DNA of 64,000 nucleotides from Micrasema longulum (taxonomy: Eukaryota; Arthropoda; Insecta; Trichoptera; Brachycentridae): assembly GCA_022494885.1 (NCBI GenBank), contig JAGVSM010003980.1, positions 1 through 64,000 of the forward strand, read 5' to 3'. The notes below the pieces were generated by a model that saw nothing but the letters and a program-made list of their open reading frames with translations, was not told the origin of the DNA and did not search any database. Positions 53,539 through 62,538 of this stretch are shown here, piece by piece (within the stretch, counting starts at the first letter, position 1; each line of letters starts with the position of its first letter). A program made the translations under genes and the position numbers.

Positions 53539-54511
53539 TACTGGTCAGCACCATGCGAAGAAACTACGAAAGGAGTACTCGCAATGTTTTTATGGATAAT
53601 TTATATAGTGTATCCGAGATCATAAATAACCGAGGCCCGAAGAGCCGACCCACTGAAGACCGTAGGGCCAATTTAAGCAGGTTAAGAAGTCCTAAATGTT
53701 ACAATAGGATCATTGTAATAATCCCCGACTGTTTTTATTTTAACCTAGCCTGACCGAAGGGGGGATTCGAATCCCCCATGGACCGATTTTAATTAGATAA
53801 CTCAATCATTATTAAAGCTATTTGCCGTATATTTTTTGCAATCGTGAAATTAATAGAAAGAAGCATTTTCCTGTTTTTGTTTTCAAATTTTAAAATAGTT
53901 GTTTTTTTTTTAAATATCAAAACAAAAAAAGTCGTAAATAATTCGAGGGTCAATTTCATTTTATGTACATAAGCTTTCGGCAAACCAACAAAAATTAATA
54001 AAATAGACGATTTAGTAAAATATGTGTACACGAAAACATGAATAAATTATTGCACGGTCATAAACACTTTCAACATTTTATTCTTCTGACGCCATATGCA
54101 AGTAGGCGCTGGGGTCGTTTGATCCCCCCGTTCAGATCACGTGTATTTTTTGGATGCTTAGTGAGGGAAAGGTCGAACTACAGATTCTTCACTATTCAAC
54201 CGAGCTTGTTACGCAGATATTTAATATGATGTCTGTTTATTTTGTGTGGTTTGGTATCATTACTTTAACTTATACAGATTAATTTATTATTACATTTCGA
54301 TTGCTCCAAATGACAAAAATTAAATAGTGAGGTCTAAAGAGGCGATAATTCTAGGTGTCCAAAAAACCTAATTAACCGTGGCCCGGAGGGCCTATCAACC
54401 AAGGCCAGTAGGGCCGATATAACGAGGCTTGAAGGGATGAATTTTCCTGCATGTACTATGTCGGCTATCGTCTACTGTCACATGCTAGTTAATATTTTTA
54501 ATTTTTTTTAA
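53539..54511. other. Unassigned, with short GC-rich repeated blocks
   Basis: 53625-53680 (AACCGAGGCCCGAAGAGCCG) and 54370-54430 (AACCGTGGCCCGGAGGGCCT) are related short blocks. A perfect 18-bp palindrome lies at 53760-53777. Confidence 0.4.
53760..53777. repeat. 18-bp perfect palindrome
   Basis: GGGGGATTCGAATCCCCC. It resembles a tRNA T-arm but no tRNA fold surrounds it. Confidence 0.7.
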
Positions 54512-54690
54512 TAATAAATATTTGAGTTCTTATGATTTACCCAAATATTTAAATTTGAGGGCCATTTTCAACGAGTTAAATAACTCACTATTAGAAAATG
54601 GAATCAAGTTGGGGTAGAGTGAGATTCGAACCCCAGACATTTGGTCCGTGAGTCCGAGAAACTAGCTATAGGACCACAACCAGAATAAAC
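54512..54690 (-). mobile_element. tRNA-derived SINE, family 1 (best B box)
   Basis: The minus strand carries GGTTCGAATCT at 54632-54622, a good RNA polymerase III B box, after GGTTGTGGTCC. The tail is shared with 15405 and 41645. Confidence 0.7.
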
Positions 54691-54699
54691 ATTTATTGA

Positions 54700-55420
54700 T
54701 GAGATTTATTTATTTTACATAAACGGCATCAATTGCCTTTAACATATATTGAACATAAATATGAAAAAAAAAAATACGTAAAAACATAACAAAAAATTAT
54801 ATAATTGCATAACTATAACAATAGTAACAAGTAGGTAAATGCACATAGACAACCAAAAATATTACGAAATAAATACATAAATATGAAAAAACATAAAGGG
54901 AAAAACATTTTTAAATATAAAGAAAAGTTTAAGAATAATATTGCGAGAGAAAAAAAGAAATCAGACTCGTTTTATAACTATCAAGTCCAGAACTAAATAT
55001 ATCAGCCTTGTCCTCATACTGATTGCCATATCTATGGAGCCTAGGGATAAGCGAGTGCATGTGATAGTTGGTCCTAGAACTTGCAGAACAAAAAGGAGAT
55101 CTGTGGCGGGTATGTCAACCAGGTACACGGAAACACACCAACTCCAGCAAATCAGGACAGTCAATTAATGAATTGATCACTTTAAAAAGTACTATCCGGT
55201 CAGTTTCTTTTATCAGAAAGTCTCAAAAGATTTGCTGAAGACAACAATTGATTATAATTAAATAAAGCAGCTGGAATATGAGGTTTAAAATTAATATATT
55301 TTAGAAATTTCTTCTGGACGCGCTCGAGTTAATCAGAATGTACACGATAATGGGGCGACCAGCGACCAGACTGGAGAAATATATTATAAACTACTTCTAA
55401 CCAGGGAGCAGTAAGGTGGC
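54700..55420 (-). mobile_element. LINE 3' end, antisense
   Basis: TTTATTTTACATAAACGGCA, TTGCCTTTAACATATATTGA, then a coding part with CACGATAATGGGGCGACCAG and GACTGGAGAAATAT near 55343-55382, common in reversed insect LINEs. Confidence 0.6.
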
Positions 55421-55929
55421 TTGATTGGTGTGATACTTTCAAATTTATTAGTAACCCTACAAATAAAGATGAGATGTTTGTTTTCTCCTTAAATAAATAA
55501 ATATATTAAAGACGGACAAATATAGCTTGTATTTTTACAGTGAATAGGGATATTTTATTACTCGTGTCGTGCCCCGAAGTCGTGTTTGCATAATTTGTTT
55601 ACAATGCTTACTGACAATACAAGGGCATATGAATTGAAGTCTTATTTAAATATTATGCGAATTATAATGTTGTATTTGTACAAATATATATGTAGGTGTC
55701 AAGTATCAATGATGAAGTCAAACGGGTGCATTTTGTTATTTATGTTATTGGACGGTAAAGATATCAATGATATTGTGATTAATATCATTGATAAATCTTC
55801 TCATAGGTACTGCCTTTTTATTGTTGAAAATGATCTATAACAGGTCTAATGACCAAGTCTTAATGCGCGTCTGATGTAGTGATGTATACGAAATTAGTAG
55901 AAGTTCTCGCTTAATAAATCTCAATAGTT

Positions 55930-56016
55930 CTTCCCATTTGTATCAACCGCCTTTGGTAAAAAGCAATATAATGTAATTGCGCCAAAAATATTTAATGATT
56001 TAATGCCAAATATAAA
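55930..56016 (+). mobile_element. End of an unrelated LINE ORF2 fused to family A
   Basis: Encodes FGKKQYNVIAPKIFNDLMPN in frame, the usual C-terminal block of another LINE, then joins family A sequence at about 56017. Confidence 0.55.
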
Positions 56017-56480
56017 TACTGTATTACAAAATAAAGCCTTTAGAATCATTTTGAAAAAAAACAGATATACGAGGGTAAAGTCGATGGTAAATGAAATGAA
56101 ATTATTAACATATAAACAAAGAATATTTTACAATACAATGATATTTGTTCATAAAATTATAAACTCTAATAAAAAAACAGAATTTTGGAAAAAAATTGAT
56201 CGGAACCAGCATGAACACGATCACAATACTAGAGAAAAGAACAAAATTAGACTTCCATTTAGGAAAAAGGCAAAGTCACAAAATTCAATTTTATTTAAAG
56301 CAATTAAAAAGTATTACGAAATGGAAAAAAATATTTATGAAGAAAAAAACATATCAAAATTTAAAATAATGGTCAAGACATATGTGATAAACAATTTATA
56401 AATTAAATATATTTGCAATGTTATTATTAGAACACACATAACAATATGTATGATATGTGTGCCCTACTTTAAGATTTAAA
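56017..56480 (+). mobile_element. 3' end of LINE family A (copy 3), open frame
   Basis: The frame LQNKAFRIILKKNRYTRVKS to YEEKNISKFKIMVKTYVINN, then a stop at 56399-56401, is intact here, unlike the copy at 47310. The 3' hairpin is at 56433-56461. Confidence 0.85.
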
Positions 56481-57395
56481 TAAGATTTAAATAAAAGACT
56501 CAAAACGTTAAATAAATTTTAAAATAAAAATAACTGCACATATAAATAGTATAGCGAGAGATTTAAAAAAAAAAATAAGTAGATTAATGAACGTAGTACT
56601 TTATATAATAGGTACACATATTATTTATATTTTTATGTATTTCATTGGTTTGTATTGTTTTTTATTATATATTATATTATATTATTTATGTTTAATTAAC
56701 ATTTCGGTAGTCAAATAGTCCCTTCTGCCATCTGACTACCGAATTTTCAAAAATGTTCAGGAGAGCTGAAATACAACTCAATTTCAAGACTTCAATCCCC
56801 AAACTAAAATATTTTAGTATTGCTTTTCAATAATGAATTACCATTCTAAATAACTGTGTTTTTTTATTTTTATTCTATGTGTAATAGCTTAAATATTGAT
56901 TAAAACTTTTGAAAATTAAAAAACAGAAAAAATACAGATGGTCCCTTCTGCCATCTGACTACTGATGTATTCTTGGCACATATATATGTATTTTATATTT
57001 GTATAATAACGATTATTAATTTCTTACATTTGATTAGCTAGGCATTTATAATTAAGTAGTTTTAGTTTTTTTTTTGTAATTGTTATATTACCATAGAACT
57101 ATTCATACTTTAAAAGATAAAAAAAGCTCCACCTTAGAACAGGCTAAGCCATGTTAGATGGAGACTATCCTAAACAGAGAACACTTCGTTTTGATTTTCT
57201 ATTCCCTAAAAGAACAAATAATGAAAACTTAATGTTCCCTAAACAAATAATATCTCCAAGAATTTCATGTAATTTATTTATAAAGACTTTACTATCTAGA
57301 GACGGTGGACGATAATAGCGAGGGTTGTATATATTTTTTTAATTTTAAGAAAACTTAAATGAACGGCATTTGAGTAGTAAAATGTTATTCTTGTA
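56481..57395. other. AT-rich, one short direct repeat
   Basis: AGTCCCTTCTGCCATCTGAC at 56718 recurs at 56940 (GGTCCCTTCTGCCATCTGAC), 222 bp apart. Otherwise nothing recognised. Confidence 0.45.
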
Positions 57396-57398
57396 ATA

Positions 57399-57633
57399 TT
57401 AACACTTTGTATCCCGGAGCCGTGTAAACACGTGATTTTACAACCACGCGTTGTGTTCCGGTCCCGTGTTTTCACGTGATTTACTAGCTGTTCAAAAAAG
57501 TGCATTTTATTGACATCTAGTGACAATATTAGTACTTTTTTGCTGCTGGTAAACTACGTTAAAACACGGGACCGGGACACAACGCATGGTTATTATAATC
57601 ACGTGTTTACACGGGTCCGGGGTACAAAGCACA
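57399..57633. mobile_element. Palindromic MITE beside a piggyBac-like relic
   Basis: Left arm 57403-57485 (CACTTTGTATCCCGGAGCCG, TGTAAACACGTGAT) is repeated inverted at 57561-57633 (AATCACGTGTTTACACGGGT, CCGGGGTACAAAG). TTAA stands directly before the left arm but not after the right. Confidence 0.75.
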
Positions 57634-57764
57634 AAAAAGGAGTGAGACGCTGTAGGTATATGTGCGAACATTGCAATGTGGCTCTCCATAAAGGCCAATG
57701 TTGGCATAACTATCATGCAAAAATGACTTATTTAATTGTTTCAAATAAATATGAGAAGTAAGAA
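57625..57764 (+). pseudogene. Relic of a piggyBac-type C-terminal cysteine-rich domain
   Basis: Encodes KKGVRRCRYMCEHCNVALHK, GQCWHNYHAKM, then a stop. The C-x-x-C-N-V-x-L...C....YH order is that of the piggyBac cysteine-rich end. Upstream transposase sequence is absent. Confidence 0.6.
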
Positions 57765-57859
57765 TTGATTTAACCTAGTATTTTAATAATTATGACACGT
57801 TTAAGAAACCCTTCACAAAGCATGAAATTTCACAAAAATGGGCCGGGCACAGGGTAAAT

Positions 57860-58400
57860 TCTACGTGTATATCTATTCTCTGATCTGAGCAACCCACGAA
57901 TTGAGGTACTCTCTTATGCTGGAGATGGTTCAGAAGAAATTTCTGAGGTATCTTAAGGGAGTGCGGATATTATCCGTGGTTGTACCCGTCTGACTTCATA
58001 CTGGGAATGCTCGGCTACAATAGTTTGGAGAAAAGAAGAAATGCATACTTGCTTATGTATTTTTTCCGATTGATCCGTGGTATTACGATCAACATAGGTG
58101 TAACGGAGAGTATTTTTCTTTATGTTCCTAATGACTACCTTAGACATAGACAGCTTAAGCTGTTTTATCTTCCTGCTTGCAGAACCAACCTGCCGATGGT
58201 GATGCCAGTAGGAAGAGCAATGTCTTTACTCAACCGTATCTCTTCGGATATTGACATTTTTCATATTAGTGAAAAAAAGTTCAGAGAGGATAGCATTCTT
58301 TCTCTATAATTGCTGGGTATTTTTATTTTACCATTTTTGTATATTTAAATTTTAGTATACATGTTTTCGTTTGTACATAAACGTTTATAAAATAAATAAA
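57860..58400 (+). mobile_element. LINE 3' end, sense
   Basis: EMVQKKFLRYL, then after a frameshift LGYNSLEKRRNAYLLMYFFR, FYLPACRTNLPMVMPVGRAM and LLNRISSDIDIFH, the C-terminal part of Jockey-like ORF2; stop at 58307-58309. The tail ends AAAATAAATAAATTG. Confidence 0.8.
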
Positions 58401-59432
58401 TTGAAATTGTATTCGGCCGCGTATTTAAAGTGTTAATATTATTTGTAATTTCTGTGTTAAGAAAAATTGTAATACATTTGAGGTATATTTGGAAGATTCT
58501 GTAAGCATAATATACCTCGGAATATGGAAGGGAATTATTTATTTTCTATAAGTACTAGTCTTGTTATGTTTTTACTGAATTCGGTAAACTACATAATTCA
58601 CATTAAAAAAAATAATCGGTTATTTGTAATGCAACTTGAAGTCGCATACAGAATACATACAAAATAAGAAATAATTTTACAACCGTAGGAATAAATTCAG
58701 GTCTGAAACAATTTGTAAAATAAATTACGTGGCTTGATACATTTTTCGCCCCAATACCCAATCTGATTTACATCGTCAGTTTTATTGAATATATATATGC
58801 ATTGATAATGTGTTGGCAAGCATAAAATAATTTGAATTATTAAAATTGTTATCAGGAATAAATGAACGGTTTTTATTACTTCAATCATAATAAATTTCGC
58901 GTAAAACATGTACAATCGTAAAAGTAGCTAAATCCAATTTCTTAGATAGTAATTGATTAGGCAAATTCTCTAGACATGAAAGTATACATTGTGTTTTGAA
59001 TAAAAATAATATATTTGTGGATAGTTAAGAAGATACATTATTATCGTATGTGCGCTCTTTATTTAATATTTTTTTCTCATTTCTAAAAATTTATATTTTT
59101 TCTTTCTTTTCTGTGTTCATATTTATTTACTTATAAATACGGCCTTAGCCAATAACAACAGTAGCATGAAGATTTAAACTACTGTGAGAAAAAAATAAGC
59201 TCAAAATATAAATTTAATTCGATTCTGGCAAATCCTCAGAGTAATAATGCGTAACCTAGAGAGAAGCCCTACCACTATGTTTCATAGAACGCAAGCAATG
59301 CTGGTTTGTTGGCTAGAAACCAATTGGTGGTCATTTTCTTTATTTGACAACATAAACATAACGGTTCGATCGGATGCTTTTGTAGCTGTGCTTGGCTTTG
59401 TTTGGATATTTACGTTATAAAAAAAATCGACT
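58401..59432. other. Upstream of the THAP exon
   Basis: AT-rich, with a short antisense LINE tail at 59127-59180 (TACGGCCTTAGCCAATAACA). 59230-59432 is free of recognised repeats and may hold the promoter. Confidence 0.45.
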
Positions 59433-59503
59433 ATGGTGAATTTCAGTATGTTTGGTTGCAGCAGTAGGAGCGTCAAAGGTGTTAAAGAAGTCAGTTTTCA
59501 CAG
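59433..59503 (+). CDS. Probable first exon of a THAP zinc-finger gene (partial)
   Basis: The ATG at 59433 starts 23 codons plus two bases, then a canonical CAG/GTAATG donor. The peptide MVNFSMFGCSSRS followed by KEVSFHR has the layout of a THAP domain N-terminus, where a C-x(2-4)-C pair is followed by a basic stretch and SFHRFP. The second zinc cysteine is present (residue 9). The first is not: Phe or Ser sits at positions 4-5. A TGC to TTC change at codon 4 would explain it. THAP domains are C2CH DNA-binding fingers found in transcription factors and in P-element-type transposases, so this could be a host gene or a transposon relic. No second exon completing RFP was found nearby. Confidence 0.5.
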
Positions 59504-61239
59504 GTAATGAATTCCGAATATTTTCCCATGATTAACATTGATTTTTGGCATTTACTGTCCCGACACGTGTATTATGTTACTAAAAAACTTTCCTTATATC
59601 AACATATTTACTTCCGATACTCCTTTTTCTCAATTTAGGGGATAAATTTGTGAATTAAAGTATGTTTGCTGTTGATAATGACAATTGATTATGGGCAATA
59701 TGTCAGGGCTGCACTAGGCATCCATGTAAAGTTTAAGTTTTTATCGAGTACAGGTCGATTTAAACTTTAATCGAAAATAGCGACGTTAACCTTATAATTG
59801 CGTCTAAAATGACGTGTCCAAGTTTCAGGCCCCTACGACTCGCCATTTCGGAGATGTGAAAGACAAACAAACAAACTTAACACGGGACTTTGGTTCAATG
59901 GAGTTGGAATTTATGTATTTATAAATATAACATAAATATGTTGTGAATAAAATGAATAAATCATAGAAAAATAGTTTGGAATAACCCTGCAATGATAAAT
60001 ACACAGGTACATATTTAAAAGTAATTACATGCAAATTAATATCCATTTGGCAATTCTCGACCTGAGTACGGCTTATTGTTTTGCTGCGAACTGTAGCTAA
60101 CTTAATACCCAAAAGTCATAGAATGGTTTTCCTACGTTTAGGCTCCTCTCTCGGTTGCGCATTATTCCTTTGAGGGTAAATCTGTTTTATTAAGTTGGTA
60201 GTACTGTTACTGACATCTCTGTCAAATTTCATGATAATATCGGTATTTGTCCGAGAAATAATATAGAAATATAACTAATTATTTGTCCAATAGTTACGAC
60301 ATATGTATATACTCTAAGGTTACGAACGTGTTTGTGAACAACCTAAACAGTGGAACATTACCACATATTTCGTCGTCCATCTTTCAAAAAGCGTATCTCG
60401 TTTTTTGTCGAAATTGAGGGATGAATATATATTTTTTTTAAAAGTTATATTTATGAAATAAATGGGCATGATACTGTCTTAAAATATTTTTAAAATCCCA
60501 GCAAAACACAGTAAAATTACTTATTTATTATTTTTAAGGGCGAAAATTATACAAACAAATTCTTAAAAAGTCGTCTCAAAAATTAACAAATTCGACTCTT
60601 TAAAAGATAGACGACGATTTAACTAATTTTGTGATTTAAAAAAACTGCCTTTTTGCCATTGACGGCAGTATGATATCAATTTTACATACTTTATTCACAA
60701 TCGTAAATATTTCTTTATTCTTCCACGTGTAGATTTTTGTGAAGTAAAGAGCAGCAAAATAAGATTTCCATATTCATTTCTAAAAGACGTTTTTTGTCTC
60801 TCAATTTTGTTCAAATGTCTTTCAAATTTGATGATCTGTATAAACAGGTTCCTTGCTGAGAATACCATAATCAAATATTTAAGGAATAAATTACGTAATG
60901 TGTTTTTTCCGACTGTACCGGAAATATTAGTAGTTACGCAATATACTTCTAAATTTTGTACTTAGCTACTTTAAAGATGGAACCACGGAGGTTCAATTAG
61001 TCTATTGTATTTTTTTTTCTTTGTGATAGGGAAATATCACATACTAAGAATATCGATAAATATACATATATGATATGGATTTAGAATAACTAATTGTATT
61101 TTCAAAACCAACATGGATATTGTGAAGAAATTTTTTCATCTATTATATATTTTTTTTAATACGTCTCTAGAAAAACGCCACATCTTTGGCATTGATAGGT
61201 TTATTTTTATTTTTATGGAAGTTGTTTTATTATTTACTA
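59504..61239. other. Downstream of the THAP exon
   Basis: A small repeat at 59825-59905 (CCCCTACGACTCGCCATTTC). Otherwise AT-rich sequence in which I see no exon. Confidence 0.4.
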
Positions 61240-61715
61240 TTGTTCACGCCAGCTGGTGCAGGGTTCTCGTTTCGACGGTCTCGCCAATCTCGGGTGACAT
61301 GCGAATGAGGAAAAAGACACAGATTCTTCAAAATACTATTTATTATCTAATTCCGCAATGTCACACAAATCACAATAGAAAATACTCTGAAAAAGTTGAG
61401 CGGGCACATAGTCATTAAACACACAAATCAGCTCAAATAAAACCACAGGGTCAATCACACCCTCACACTCGTAACTCGTAACACTCGAGGATGCGTACAA
61501 GCCTCGCCTGTCACTTAGGACCTTCCGTCATCGTCTCTAGAGGCTCACTTATCAATGTCACAGAAATAATAATTATTGTAACTGTTCTAAAAGATAACCG
61601 CAGTTTCTTTCAATGATTACGCAGGTAAACACATTTACCTAATACACGTAACACTCGAGGATGCGTACACTCCCCGCCTGCTACGGTCTGACTTTCCGCC
61701 AGCAACTCTACAAGC
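61240..61715 (-). mobile_element. Possible LTR-retrotransposon terminal repeat
   Basis: On the minus strand, AATAAATAG (a poly(A) signal) is followed by CATGTCACCCGAGATTGGCG and GAAACGAGAACCCTGCACCA. ACACTCGAGGATGCGTACA recurs at 61482 and 61649. The layout suits U3-R-U5 of a Ty3/gypsy-like LTR, but no TG/CA ends or primer site were fixed. Confidence 0.35.
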
Positions 61716-61880
61716 GCACTTGCAGACTCCAAGAAGAAGACTAAAGCTTGTTCCTCTCTCACAAGCTTTCCAAAACCTATTTCGATTGCAATACTGATAT
61801 TTTAGTGCCAAACAAAATATATCTGAGACCTTTTCAAACAATTGCAAGATTTCTCTTCCTCAATAAATTAAATTATATGT

Positions 61881-61921
61881 AACATCCTAGAACAAAAAAC
61901 AATAAACTAAACTAGGATGTT
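61881..61921. repeat. Small hairpin
   Basis: AACATCCTAG and CTAGGATGTT, a 10-bp perfect stem with a 21-nt AT-rich loop. Confidence 0.6.
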
Positions 61922-62176
61922 AACACGTAAGTATAGGACAAATGTCCGGTTCTTTGAAATATTATTTTTAAAAAATACAAGGGTACAAAGTATACACAGT
62001 AAAATAAATATCTCAACTTCGGTAGACAACATTTAAAAGGACATAAAACAATAATTCACGATATACGACACTTGAAGAAATAAACATGTTGCAAAGCAGA
62101 ACAATAACATCTGAAATTGCTAGTCGGAATACAAATACAAAATTAACCAATAAAGCGTTCTTTGTAAAGCATTATT

Positions 62177-62193
62177 TTAACCCTAGAGAGATA
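62177..62193 (+). repeat. piggyBac terminal inverted repeat and TTAA target site
   Basis: TTAA then CCCTAGAGAGATA, reading into the element from its 3' (transposase C-terminal) side. Confidence 0.88.
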
Positions 62194-62225
62194 ACCTTAT
62201 TTTATGTTACTGAAAAGATAAACTA

Positions 62226-62240
62226 GCGCCTGAGAGGCGC
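62226..62240. repeat. Subterminal hairpin of the piggyBac element
   Basis: GCGCCT-GAG-AGGCGC, a perfect 6-bp stem with a 3-nt loop, 45 bp inside the tip. In this superfamily short subterminal palindromes bind the cysteine-rich domain. Confidence 0.7.
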
Positions 62241-62538
62241 ACAATATTTAAAACCTATTTATTCAATAAATTAAAATAATTTTATATTTTTTATTACCTT
62301 AATGAATTGTTATATTATTAATAAGTAAATAAAACACAAATGTTTATTATTATTTTTTATTTTAAGAAAAATGTGAAGGATATTAAAAACCCTTCACAAA
62401 AAGTAACAAAAATCAGCAGTCTTCTGTATTTGGGTAATAAAAAAAAAAAAGGTAACATTTATAGTATTTTATCTTACAAACTAATTAATTAATAGATAAT
62501 CAGACTCAAAAATCATGAAATACATAGAAAAAAAATGT

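Noticed and set aside
53760..53777. A tRNA T-arm
   Set aside because: The 18-bp palindrome looks like one, but the flanks do not give D, anticodon or acceptor stems.
54622..54632. A possible tRNA gene (good B box on the minus strand)
   Set aside because: No acceptor stem or anticodon arm folds around it, and the same unit occurs at 15405 and 41645 with a common tail, so it is a SINE.
61113..61418. A 101-codon open frame
   Set aside because: It overlaps the possible LTR on the opposite strand and has no recognisable domain.
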